64,000 nucleotides of DNA from Nocardia australiensis. Its GTDB lineage: Bacteria; Actinomycetota; Actinomycetes; Mycobacteriales; Mycobacteriaceae. The DNA is taken from NCBI RefSeq assembly GCF_020733705.1, contig NZ_JAJFZM010000001.1:372001-436000 (forward strand). Reading direction: 5' to 3'. Within the stretch, counting starts at the first letter, position 1. Each line of letters begins with the position of its first letter. The notes beneath the pieces were generated by a model. The model saw nothing but the letters and a program-made list of their open reading frames with translations, ran no database searches and was not told the DNA's origin. Shown one piece after another: positions 55,645 through 63,654 of this stretch. A program made the position numbers and the translations under genes.

Positions 55645-56793
55645 CTACCGTTGCGCGTCGCGCAGCCCACGCACCGACCGCGTCACTGTGAACTTTCGAT
55701 TGCGGCCGATCACCTCGGTTCGCCCGACCATCCGCTCGACCACGCCCCGATAGTTCAGGTGAGTGTTGTATACGGTCCACAACTCGCCTCCGGGCCGCAG
55801 TACCCGGCCGGTCTCGGCGAACATCTTTATCGCGGAGCCGGTGTGCACCGCCGCGCCGACATGGAAGGGCGGGTTGCACAGCACCAGATCGGCACTGTTG
55901 TCGGCGGCCGAGGACATCGCGTCGTCGCGAATCACCGTCAACCGGTCGGCGACCCCGTTGACCTCGGCGGTTGCCCGCGCGGAGGCCACTGCGGCGGCCG
56001 ATTGATCGGTGCCGACCACAGTTATCCCTGGTCGCGCCTTGGCCAGCGCGACCGCGAGTATGCCGGTGCCGCATCCGAGATCGATGGCGTCGCGGGCGTC
56101 CGGCTTCATCGACGTGAGGTGCTGTAAGAGAAATCGAGTCCCGATATCGAGCCGGGCACCGGCGAAGGCAGCACCGTGCGCGATGACCTGGATGTCGAGA
56201 TCGTCCAGTCGCTCACGCACCGGAAACAGCGGCGCGCCAACCGGTTTCGGCCCGGTCGCCAGCAGGGTCCGCGACTTTTGCCTGCCCCGGCTGGCACGTA
56301 CCTCCGAAAAGAACTGGGCGAGCAGGTCGTTCATCGACTTGGTCAGATACTTATCGCGGCCACCCGCGAACACCTCGACATCCGGGGCGGCGTAGCGCGC
56401 GATCGCGTCGGCGACCTCGGTCAATCCGGCCAGCACTCGCGGCAGGCGAAGCAGCACCACGCGAGCATCCGACAGCAACTCCTCGGCCAGTGGGTGCCTG
56501 GTATAGCGGTCGGCAAGCCCCAGCGCGCGGGCATTGTTCGCGAGGGCGAGTTCGCCGGTGAGCGAATCCTGGTGGACCCGGACATCACGCAGTTCGTGCC
56601 GGGCTATCGCACCGAGGGTAAGCGCACCGTAGCTATCGCCGATGACCGCGACCTTTCCACTCCCGGCCGCTACGATCGCCTCATCGGCAACATCGAGGAT
56701 CAGTCGATCGGCGGCATCCACGGCGCAGAGGTTCGCCGCCTCCACATCCGGATGCCGCCGCAGTCGGCCAAATACGTCCTCGACATCTCCCAC
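55645..56793 (-). CDS. Class I SAM methyltransferase, RlmG/RsmC-like (rRNA guanine-N2)
   Basis: A 382-residue two-domain protein: a degenerate N-terminal MTase-like domain (VAVIGDSYGALTLGAIA) and an active C-terminal one with SAM motif IDLGCGTGILAVALA, acidic loop VVGTDQSAAAVASA and catalytic NPPFHVG, diagnostic of RsmC/RlmG-type rRNA guanine-N2 methyltransferases. The substrate (16S G1207 or 23S G1835) cannot be told apart from motifs alone. Divergent from the AMIN-like lipoprotein. Confidence 0.88.
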   Translation of the reverse strand: MGDVEDVFGRLRRHPDVEAANLCAVDAADRLILDVADEAIVAAGSGKVAVIGDSYGALTLGAIARHELRDVRVHQDSLTGELALANNARALGLADRYTRHPLAEELLSDARVVLLRLPRVLAGLTEVADAIARYAAPDVEVFAGGRDKYLTKSMNDLLAQFFSEVRASRGRQKSRTLLATGPKPVGAPLFPVRERLDDLDIQVIAHGAAFAGARLDIGTRFLLQHLTSMKPDARDAIDLGCGTGILAVALAKARPGITVVGTDQSAAAVASARATAEVNGVADRLTVIRDDAMSSAADNSADLVLCNPPFHVGAAVHTGSAIKMFAETGRVLRPGGELWTVYNTHLNYRGVVERMVGRTEVIGRNRKFTVTRSVRGLRDAQR

Positions 56794-56879
56794 CCCTCAA
56801 GTGTGCTAGATCGTTGCCGAAACGACGCGCCCACCCCAGCAAATCCGCATCAGCCGCGTGGCTGCGTAACATCTGCCAC

Positions 56880-57458
56880 ATGCGTAACAGGATGGTGCTA
56901 CTTGTCGCCGTGACGGCGGCGCTGGTCGCCGGTTGCGGCGACAGCGAATCCGGCTCGAATGCCACCAACGCCGCGACCGCGCCCAGTACATTCACCGATT
57001 CCTCGGCCACACCGCCGACCGACGCGCTGACGAAACGCGGCGCGCCATCGTCAGACGCGGGCGTCACGGTGAGCGGCATTCGGATCGGTCACCAACCCGG
57101 TTTCGATCGCGTGGTCTACGAACTCGGCGGCGCGGGCACGCCGGGCTGGATCGTGCAGTACGCCGACCAGGCCGTTCAAGACGCCAGCGGCAAGCTGATC
57201 GACGTAGCGGGCAACTCGATACTCGAGGTTCAGATCACAGGCTCGGCATATCCATTCGACAACGGTGTCACCCCCTACTCGGGCCCCGACCCGGCCACCG
57301 ATCCCAGCGCCCCTGGAGTCGCCGGCGTCTATCGGTCCGCCGTGTACGAGGGCACCACTCAGTCGTTCATCGGTGTGCACGCGGACCGGCCCGCCTTCTC
57401 GGTCAGCACACTCACCGGCCCGACCCGGCTGGTCATCGATATCGCTACCCCCGAGTGA
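56880..57458 (+). CDS. AMIN-like domain lipoprotein
   Basis: A 192-residue lipoprotein: signal peptide MRNRMVLLVAVTAALVAGC with lipobox VAGC, a Thr/Ser/Ala linker, then a beta-sandwich with VSGIRIGHQPGFDRVVYELG and FSVSTLTGPTRLVIDIATP, typical of AMIN-like domains that bind envelope polymers. The ATG at 56880 is chosen over 56814 since it places the signal peptide at the N-terminus. First of a run of three envelope genes in the same direction. Confidence 0.87.
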   Translation: MRNRMVLLVAVTAALVAGCGDSESGSNATNAATAPSTFTDSSATPPTDALTKRGAPSSDAGVTVSGIRIGHQPGFDRVVYELGGAGTPGWIVQYADQAVQDASGKLIDVAGNSILEVQITGSAYPFDNGVTPYSGPDPATDPSAPGVAGVYRSAVYEGTTQSFIGVHADRPAFSVSTLTGPTRLVIDIATPE

Positions 57459-57511
57459 TACACCGAGGGGGTATATCGGGTTTAGCACGCGGCCCTCATT
57501 AGACTGGCTGC

Positions 57512-57916
57512 GTGGTCGAATCGCACGCACCGCCACGAGCAACCGGGCTCACCCGGCTACTCGGTGTGCCTGCGCTACTCGCGGGTGTCGTCGCGATGCA
57601 CGCGGGGGTATTCACGATCGCTCCCGAACATCATGCCGCGGCGACGCACAGCGCGATGGCCGTCGACGAGCACGTCCGCGCGCCGGCCGGAATGGATTGC
57701 GGCGGCGACGGTTGCGATGGACACACCGGCCTGCACGGATGCGTGTTCATCCTGACCGCTGTCGCACTCGCGCTGATGCTGGTACTGCTCTATCGCATCG
57801 CGAACGATCGGCCGCGCGGCGGCGTTTCGACACCGCGTGGTCACCGACACCAGCGCGAACGCGCACCACCATGGACGGTCCCGTCACTGGCCGAATTGTC
57901 GATTCTGCGGATCTGA
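57512..57916 (+). CDS. DUF6153 family membrane protein
   Basis: 134 residues with two membrane segments (LLGVPALLAGVVAMHAGVF and VFILTAVALALMLVLLYRI) and between them an extracytoplasmic loop rich in His, Met and Cys (EHHAAATHSAM, GMDCGGDGCDGHTGLHGC). This spacing of Cys/His residues is characteristic of DUF6153 and suggests metal binding. Start GTG at 57512. It precedes the DUF305 lipoprotein by 87 bases; the pair recurs in actinobacteria. Function unknown; a copper-related role is inference. Confidence 0.82.
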   Translation: MVESHAPPRATGLTRLLGVPALLAGVVAMHAGVFTIAPEHHAAATHSAMAVDEHVRAPAGMDCGGDGCDGHTGLHGCVFILTAVALALMLVLLYRIANDRPRGGVSTPRGHRHQRERAPPWTVPSLAELSILRI

Positions 57917-58003
57917 CAGGTCCACCACGCCCGTGGTTCACCCACAGTCGTGGCTTTGCCCTGTCGTTCACCCGATCGTTCACAATTCCTCAGGAGCACA
58001 GAC

Positions 58004-58642
58004 ATGTTCATCACCCGTACCCGCATGACCGCAGTCGCCACGGCGACCCTCGCCGCCGGGGCACTGTTCGCAGCGGGCTGTGGCAGCGACGACTCCGGCT
58101 CCATGCCGGGCATGGATCACGGATCGTCATCGATCGCGGCGGCCACCACGAGTGCACCCGCTACCCGGACCGACTTCAACGACGCCGACCTGATGTTCCT
58201 GCAAATGATGTATCCGCATCACGCGCAAGCCGTCGAGATGGCGAAGCTGGTCCCCGGTCGCACGCAGAATCAGCAGCTACTGTCGCTGGCCGCCGATGTC
58301 GAGAAGGCGCAGGCGCCGGAAATGGAGCAGTTCACCATATTGCTGCAGAGCTTCGGCAAGCCCGCGCCGTCGGCCTCGGGCGGGCACACCATGCCTGGTA
58401 CCTCCGCTATGCCGGGCATGATGACCGCCGAGCAGATGGCCGCGCTCGAGGCCGCGTCCGGCGCCGACTTCGACCGCCAGTGGATGCAGATGATGATCGA
58501 CCATCACAATGGCGCCATCGCCATGGCCGATACCGAGCTCGCGAGCGGCGTCAACCCCGACGCGAAGGCATTGGCCACCGCCATCAACACCGCCCAGCAG
58601 GCGGAAATCGCCACCATGCGCGGCATGCTCGGTCAGGGCTGA
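58004..58642 (+). CDS. DUF305 lipoprotein (His/Met-rich ferritin-like)
   Basis: A 212-residue lipoprotein: signal with lipobox FAAGC, a linker (SDDSGSMPGMDHGSS), then two DUF305 halves, MYPHHAQAVEMAKLV and MQMMIDHHNGAIAMADTEL. HHxxA helices of this fold and the many Met/His residues suggest copper or other metal binding. AGGAG about 8 bases before the ATG at 58004 supports the start. Paired with the DUF6153 gene upstream. Confidence 0.92.
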   Translation: MFITRTRMTAVATATLAAGALFAAGCGSDDSGSMPGMDHGSSSIAAATTSAPATRTDFNDADLMFLQMMYPHHAQAVEMAKLVPGRTQNQQLLSLAADVEKAQAPEMEQFTILLQSFGKPAPSASGGHTMPGTSAMPGMMTAEQMAALEAASGADFDRQWMQMMIDHHNGAIAMADTELASGVNPDAKALATAINTAQQAEIATMRGMLGQG

Positions 58643-58653
58643 CGCCGGCCGAC

Positions 58654-58694
58654 TCGGGCCGGAACCAGCGGCGATTGCGCTGGTCCCGGCCCGA
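58654..58694 (+). terminator. Two-tier hairpin after the DUF305 gene
   Basis: Outer stem TCGGGCCGG (58654-58662) with CCGGCCCGA (58686-58694), inner stem CCAGCG (58665-58670) with CGCTGG (58678-58683), 2x2 internal loop. Begins 11 bases after the stop. Confidence 0.7.
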
Positions 58695-58865
58695 TTCGCC
58701 GGGGTCGACATGCTGCGCTACGGATATCGCTCGGCCCAGTATCGGTTCGTCATCAATATCGGCGCGGCCAGCTGACTGGCCCACGCACCAGGAAGTACGG
58801 TCGGAAGAACCGGCCTTCTGCACGCCTCCAGTGGCCGGATCCAGAGGGGAGAGAGGGATCCGATT

Positions 58866-59384
58866 ATGCGCCGACTAGAACGTACGGGTGTGGCCATGGC
58901 CATGGCCGCCGCCGTGGGTGTCATAACGATCGGCGCCTGCTCGAAGCAGGTTTCCGGCACCGCGGAGGTCAATCAGACCGACCTCGCCGCCTACTCCACC
59001 GAGATCTCGGCGTCGCGCGCCGCGGCGGCGCAACGGGCCGTCGGCGGCGCCTGCACCGCGTTGCGCACCGCCAATACCAGTTCGGTACGTGCCTTCAACG
59101 ACTACATCAACGCGAGCAACGACCGCGGCCGCAACGATCCCGATGCCAACGCCAAGGCCGACGTCGCGGTCACCACGCTGCACGACAACGCACACAACGT
59201 CGAGGTGACGGTGACCAACGAGGTGTCAACCGATATCGCGACCCCGCTGCGCGCCTACCGCGACGACACCAACGGCTTGGCCGACACACTCGCTCAGCGC
59301 GCGCCCACCGATACCCTCAACACCGCCATCGATAAATTCAACGCAACAAAAGACGTCGCACTCGCCGCCTGCCAAGGTCACTGA
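58866..59384 (+). CDS. Lipoprotein of unknown function
   Basis: 172 residues: signal peptide with lipobox TIGAC (GVITIGACSKQVSGTAEV), followed by a mostly helical domain (AAYSTEISASRAAAAQRAV and EVTVTNEVSTDIATPLRAY) with two cysteines (GGACTALRT and ALAACQGH) likely joined. Similar C-x-x-x-V-x-GTA lipoproteins with one helical domain are frequent in Nocardia and Mycobacterium. No function known. ATG at 58866, preceded by GAGGGATCCGATT. Confidence 0.8.
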   Translation: MRRLERTGVAMAMAAAVGVITIGACSKQVSGTAEVNQTDLAAYSTEISASRAAAAQRAVGGACTALRTANTSSVRAFNDYINASNDRGRNDPDANAKADVAVTTLHDNAHNVEVTVTNEVSTDIATPLRAYRDDTNGLADTLAQRAPTDTLNTAIDKFNATKDVALAACQGH

Positions 59385-59459
59385 CACGGCATTCGTTTCC
59401 TACTGCTCGGTCACCATGACCACCTCCGCTGGGGACAACCGGACGAGACGATCAGTCGT

Positions 59460-59484
59460 ATGCGCAAGCATATTTGCCGATATG
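59460..59484. promoter_or_regulatory. Candidate operator of the XRE-cupin regulator
   Basis: Two small inverted repeats overlap just before the gene: ATGC-GCAA-GCAT (59460-59471) and CATAT-TTGCCG-ATATG (59469-59484). The latter lies 14 bases before the ATG and could serve autoregulation. Confidence 0.4.
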
Positions 59485-59497
59485 ACAAACTGGCGGG

Positions 59498-60100
59498 ATG
59501 GACAGCGACCTCGACCAAGCACTCGACGCGGTCGGTCCTCGGCTGCGGGCACTGCGCAAACAACGCGAAACCACCCTCGCCGACCTCTCGGCCGCGACCG
59601 GAATCTCGGTGAGCACCCTGTCCCGCTTGGAATCCGGAGCCCGCCGTCCGACCCTCGAACAACTACTGCCCCTTGCCAGGGCACACGGCGTCACGCTCGA
59701 CGAACTCGTCGACGCCCCACCGACCGGGGACCCGCGCATCCACCTGCGCCCGGTCACCCAGCACGGCATGACCATGCTGCCCCTGACTCGCCGCGCCGGC
59801 GGCATCCAGGCATACAAGCTCATCATCGCGCCCGACAGTCGCCGCGGGGAGCCCGACCCGCGGACCCACGAGGGCTACGAGTGGCTCTACGTCCTCAATG
59901 GCCGACTGCGCCTGGTCCTCGGTGAACACGATGTGGTGCTCACACCCGGCGAAGCAGCCGAGTTCGATACCCGGGTACCCCACTGGTTCGGCGCCGCCGA
60001 CGCCGAACCGGTCGAGTTCCTCAGCCTTTTCGGCAAGCAGGGCGAGCGCGCACACCTGCGCGCTCGCCCCGAGCCGAAGCAGTCATCCGATCAGTCGTGA
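59498..60100 (+). CDS. XRE family regulator with C-terminal cupin domain
   Basis: 200 residues: an N-terminal Cro/C1 helix-turn-helix (TTLADLSAATGISVSTLSRLE) and a C-terminal cupin (HEGYEWLYVLNGRLRLVLGE, LTPGEAAEFDTRVPHWFGA) that would sense a small ligand. Many such proteins control neighbouring transporters or catabolic genes. Convergent with the MFS gene, so it does not obviously control it. ATG at 59498 with GGCGGG just upstream. Confidence 0.92.
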   Translation: MDSDLDQALDAVGPRLRALRKQRETTLADLSAATGISVSTLSRLESGARRPTLEQLLPLARAHGVTLDELVDAPPTGDPRIHLRPVTQHGMTMLPLTRRAGGIQAYKLIIAPDSRRGEPDPRTHEGYEWLYVLNGRLRLVLGEHDVVLTPGEAAEFDTRVPHWFGAADAEPVEFLSLFGKQGERAHLRARPEPKQSSDQS

Positions 60101-60131
60101 CTACGTTCGTACACAACACCTTTCGGTTGCA

Positions 60132-61508
60132 CTAGGCCGATACCCGCGCGGCGTCCGCGCGGAGTCGATCGGCGTCGGCCGCATCGATCGCTTCGAGCGA
60201 CGCCCCCTTGGTTTCTCGTGTGTACAGCACCGCGACGATGGTGACCGCCGCGGCGGCCAGCAGGTAGAACGCGATGGGCAGCGAGGAATCGAAGCGGTTC
60301 AACAGGGTGGTCGCGATGATCGGCGCCATCGAACCCGCCACGATCGAGGTCACCTGATAGCCGAGTGACACACCCGAGTACCGCATGCGAGTCGGGAACA
60401 TCTCCGCCATGATCGCCGGTTGACCGGCATACATCAGCGCGTGGAACACCAATCCGATGATGATGGCCGACATGATGATCACGCCGTGTCCGCTGCTCAT
60501 CATCGGGAACGCGAAGAAGCCCCAGGTACCGCTCAATATGGCGCCGAGCAGGTACACCGGCCTGCGGCCGAAAATGTCGGTCGCGCGCCCGGCCAGCGGC
60601 ACGGCGCCGAGGTGCACCGCGTGCGCGACCAGCATCCACCACAGGATCGAGCTCGTATCGGCGTTCGCGACGAACTTGAGATACGTAATCGAGAACGTGA
60701 CCACCAGGTAGTACATGATGTTCTCGCCGAAGCGCAGTCCCATGGCGGTGAACACGCCGCGCGGGTAGCGCCGGAACACCTCCAGCACACCGTAGGAATC
60801 GGACTCGGTCCGTTCGGCCTTTTCCTGCGCGGCGATGAAGATCGGCGCGTCCGACACCATGGTCCGGATGTAATAGCCGACCAGCACGATCACCGCCGAC
60901 AGCCAGAACGCGATCCGCCAGCCCCAGCTCAGGAAGGCGGCGTCGGGCAGTGTGGTGGTCAGCACCAGCAGCACCACCGTTGCCATCAGGTTGCCCGCGG
61001 GCACGCCCGCTTGCGGCCAACTGGCCCAGAACCCACGCCGGGACGCCGGGCTGTGCTCGGCGACCAACAGCACCGCGCCACCCCATTCGCCGCCGACCGC
61101 GAAGCCCTGTACGAAGCGCAGCACCACGAGTAGCGCCGGAGCGAGATAGCCGACCTGCGGATACGTTGGCAGACAGCCCATCAGGAAGGTCGACGCGCCG
61201 ACGAGCAGCAGGGAGAACTGCAGGAGCGTCTTGCGGCCGTATTTGTCGCCGAAGTGCCCAAATACGAGCCCGCCCAGCGGACGGGCCACGAATCCGACCG
61301 CATAGGTGAGGAACGCCGCGATCACTCCGTCGAGCGGGTCACCACTGTTCGGGAAGAACAACTTGCTGAAAACCAGCGTCGCCGCGGTGCCATAGAGAAA
61401 GAACTCGTACCATTCGACAACCGTCCCGGCCATCGATGCCGCGACCACCTTTTTCAGGCCGGTCGGTGCACTATCCCCGGGGCCGGTCTCCGGCACATTG
61501 TCGATCAT
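60132..61508 (-). CDS. MFS transporter, metabolite:H+ symporter (MHS) family
   Basis: A 458-residue proton symporter with 12 membrane segments, of the MHS type that imports carboxylates such as shikimate, citrate or alpha-ketoglutarate. Signature pieces: AGTVVEWYEFFLYG at the first helix, GHFGDKYGRKTLL in loop 2-3, GFAVGGEWGGAVLLVAEHS, and the loop 8-9 repeat AGRATDIFGRRPVYL. The ATG at 61508 has GAGGAG 6 bases upstream; the far longer open frame to 62675 is the lysR gene in another frame. Stands beside mmsA/mmsB and lysR, so a branched-chain-derived acid is a plausible substrate (inference). Confidence 0.92.
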   Translation of the reverse strand: MIDNVPETGPGDSAPTGLKKVVAASMAGTVVEWYEFFLYGTAATLVFSKLFFPNSGDPLDGVIAAFLTYAVGFVARPLGGLVFGHFGDKYGRKTLLQFSLLLVGASTFLMGCLPTYPQVGYLAPALLVVLRFVQGFAVGGEWGGAVLLVAEHSPASRRGFWASWPQAGVPAGNLMATVVLLVLTTTLPDAAFLSWGWRIAFWLSAVIVLVGYYIRTMVSDAPIFIAAQEKAERTESDSYGVLEVFRRYPRGVFTAMGLRFGENIMYYLVVTFSITYLKFVANADTSSILWWMLVAHAVHLGAVPLAGRATDIFGRRPVYLLGAILSGTWGFFAFPMMSSGHGVIIMSAIIIGLVFHALMYAGQPAIMAEMFPTRMRYSGVSLGYQVTSIVAGSMAPIIATTLLNRFDSSLPIAFYLLAAAAVTIVAVLYTRETKGASLEAIDAADADRLRADAARVSA

Positions 61509-61628
61509 CGCCTGCTCCTCGAACCTCATCGTTCCCAGCATGCTGTGAGGCACACCACACCGTTTACTGCACTTGGAGTATTGGTTGCCGATCGTTCGCG
61601 GTGCAACAGCGAAATCCGCAAGTGCCGT

Positions 61629-61642
61629 CTGCACAAATGCAG
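61629..61642. promoter_or_regulatory. Palindrome CTGCA-CAAA-TGCAG upstream of the MFS gene
   Basis: Inverted repeat in the 170-base gap between lysR and the transporter gene, 120 bases before the latter. It shares the TGCA half-sites with the perfect palindrome at 62628-62643 in the lysR/mmsB promoter region. Another half-site, ACTGCACTTGGAGT, lies at about 61564-61577. Confidence 0.5.
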
Positions 61643-61678
61643 TTCGCCGCGCGGTCGCGGCCCGGACGCGGGCGAGAA

Positions 61679-62608
61679 TCAGGCGGTCACACCCTGCAAT
61701 TCCGCAGCACGGTCGGCGACTTCGGTACGCAGTGCGGTTAGCACGGCCCGAACCGCGTTGCTGCGCAACGACTCCTCGCGAGCCACGGTCCAATACGAGA
61801 TCTGATAGTCGAATCGCTCCCGCAGCACGCGGCGCAATTCCGGGCGCGGATCGGCCAGGTAGGCGGGCAGAATCCCGACACCTGCCCCGGCGACGGTGGC
61901 CTCGACATGCGCGAAGACGCTGGTCGAACGCATGCTCGGCATCGGCTCCGGCAGCTTTTTCGCAGCCCGGTCCAGCTCGTCTACCTGCAGTGACGATTCG
62001 ATGTAGAAGATCTGTCGGTGCTGCGACAGGTCGGCCAAGCGCTCCGGAGTGCCGTGTCGGGCCAGGTAAGCCTCGCTGGCGTACAGACCGATCCGGTAGT
62101 CGGTCAGGTGCCTCGCGATGGCGCGATGCACGTCGGGCTGGCCGACCACGACCTCGAGATCCACACCGGAACGGTTCTGCCGGACACGCTGCGTCGCGCT
62201 GATGAGTTCGACCCCCAACCGCGGGTGGTCTTCCTGTAGCCGCGCGAGCGCGGGTACCGCGAACCGCGCGACGAACGCGTCCGACGCCGCGATGCGGACC
62301 AGACCACCGATGCCGTGAGTGCGCATCTGCCGCGGTGTCGCCAGTTGTTGCATGGACTTCTCGATTTCCTCGGCGACCACCAGCACGCCACGGCCGAGTT
62401 CGGTCAGCTCCCAGCCGCGCGGGCTGCGCACCAGTAACCGACCACCAACCGCCTTCTCCAGCGCGGTGATTCGCCGCGCGGCGGTCGTCGAATTCACGCC
62501 CAACGCCCCGGCCGCAGCGGAAAACCGGCCCAGCCGGGCCACGGCGAGCAGGACGAGCAGGTCGTCCGGATTCGGCCGGATGCTGAGTGGGGCGCCGCTG
62601 TCGGTCAT
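61679..62608 (-). CDS. LysR family transcriptional regulator
   Basis: 309 residues: winged helix-turn-helix at the N-terminus (ARLGRFSAAAGALGVNSTTA, then ARRITALEKAVGGRLLVRS) and a two-lobed periplasmic-binding-like effector domain. The ATG at 62608 is used: the longer frame to 63232 overlaps mmsB in the antisense direction and is not LysR-like. Divergent from mmsB; most likely controls mmsB-mmsA and the MHS transporter, given the shared palindromes. Confidence 0.93.
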   Translation of the reverse strand: MTDSGAPLSIRPNPDDLLVLLAVARLGRFSAAAGALGVNSTTAARRITALEKAVGGRLLVRSPRGWELTELGRGVLVVAEEIEKSMQQLATPRQMRTHGIGGLVRIAASDAFVARFAVPALARLQEDHPRLGVELISATQRVRQNRSGVDLEVVVGQPDVHRAIARHLTDYRIGLYASEAYLARHGTPERLADLSQHRQIFYIESSLQVDELDRAAKKLPEPMPSMRSTSVFAHVEATVAGAGVGILPAYLADPRPELRRVLRERFDYQISYWTVAREESLRSNAVRAVLTALRTEVADRAAELQGVTA

Positions 62609-62627
62609 CCGTCGATTCCACCACGAA

Positions 62628-62643
62628 ACTGCAAATTTGCAGT
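62628..62643. promoter_or_regulatory. Perfect 16-base palindrome ACTGCAAATTTGCAGT between lysR and mmsB
   Basis: A fully symmetric site 19 bases upstream of the lysR start and 95 bases before mmsB. A weaker related site, ACTG-N9-CAGT, spans about 62669-62685. Position and symmetry fit a LysR-type recognition and activation pair. Confidence 0.6.
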
Positions 62644-62738
62644 GCATTCCTGCGAAATCGGGTTCCAAACTGCATTGATAACAGTCGGAACGGTTCGTAG
62701 CGTGGTCCGCATCACACGCACACGGAACGGAGCTCGCA

Positions 62739-63632
62739 GTGGCAACCATCGGATGGATCGGCTTGGGGCACATGGGAAGCCGCATGACCGCAAACCTCGT
62801 CAAGGACGGGCACACCGTGCTCGGATTCGATCTCGACCCGGCGGCCGTTGACGCCGCCGCGGCAGGTGGCGTGCAGCCCGCGCCGTCGCTGGCCGAGGCG
62901 GTGCGCGAGGCCGACGCGGTGGTCACGATGCTGCCCAAGGGCGAGCACGCGCGCGCGGTGTACCTCGGCGAGAACGGGGTCCTGGCCAACGCGGCACCGT
63001 CCACATTGCTCGTGGACAGTTCGACCATCGATATCGACTCCGCGCGTACCCTGCACGACACCGCACGCGAGCGTGGCTTTCGATTCGTCGACGCACCGGT
63101 TTCCGGCGGTATCAGCGGCGCCGCCGCGGGCACCCTGACGTTCATGCTCGGGGGTGAATCCGACGCCGTGGAGGCGGCCGCGACGCTGATCGAGCCGATG
63201 AGCGGCAACATCATTCGCACCGGTGCGGCCACCAGCGGTCAGGCCGCCAAGATCTGCAACAACATGATGTTGCTGATCAACCTGGCCGGCTGTGCCGAGG
63301 GAGCGGTGCTTGCCCAGCGACTCGGCCTCGATCCGCAGGTCTTCTGGAACGTAGCCGCGGTGTCGTCCGCGGATTCGTGGGCGCTGCGCACCTGGTATCC
63401 GGTGCCCGGCATCGTCGAAACCTCCGCGGCCAATAACGGATTCGACGCCACCTTCACCGCCGACCTCGCCAACAAGGACATCGGCCTGGCACTGGCCGCC
63501 GCAGAATCGACCGAAACCGTGCTGCCCGCAGCACAACTCGTGCAGGCACAGCTACAGGAGCTGGTCGATTCCGGCCGTGGCGGCAAGGACTGCTCGCTGA
63601 TCATCTCCCACATCGATCCGGCCATCGGCTGA
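62739..63632 (+). CDS. mmsB: 3-hydroxyisobutyrate dehydrogenase
   Basis: A 297-residue NAD-dependent enzyme of valine catabolism: 3-hydroxyisobutyrate to methylmalonate semialdehyde. Rossmann motif GWIGLGHMGSRM, substrate motif DAPVSGGISGAAAGTL and the catalytic lysine in SGQAAKICNNMM are clear. GTG at 62739 with GGAGCT upstream. Followed after 22 bases by mmsA, the next step, on the same strand; divergent from lysR. Confidence 0.95.
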   Translation: MATIGWIGLGHMGSRMTANLVKDGHTVLGFDLDPAAVDAAAAGGVQPAPSLAEAVREADAVVTMLPKGEHARAVYLGENGVLANAAPSTLLVDSSTIDIDSARTLHDTARERGFRFVDAPVSGGISGAAAGTLTFMLGGESDAVEAAATLIEPMSGNIIRTGAATSGQAAKICNNMMLLINLAGCAEGAVLAQRLGLDPQVFWNVAAVSSADSWALRTWYPVPGIVETSAANNGFDATFTADLANKDIGLALAAAESTETVLPAAQLVQAQLQELVDSGRGGKDCSLIISHIDPAIG

Positions 63633-63654
63633 CCGACCCGAAAGGTATCGACCC

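Noticed and set aside
61509..62675. Upstream extension of the MFS gene to 847 residues
   Set aside because: It is the lysR coding sequence read in another frame; a GAGGAG site lies just before the ATG at 61508.
62609..63232. Upstream extension of lysR to 517 residues
   Set aside because: It would run antisense through mmsB and contains no LysR sequence; the helix-turn-helix begins soon after 62608.
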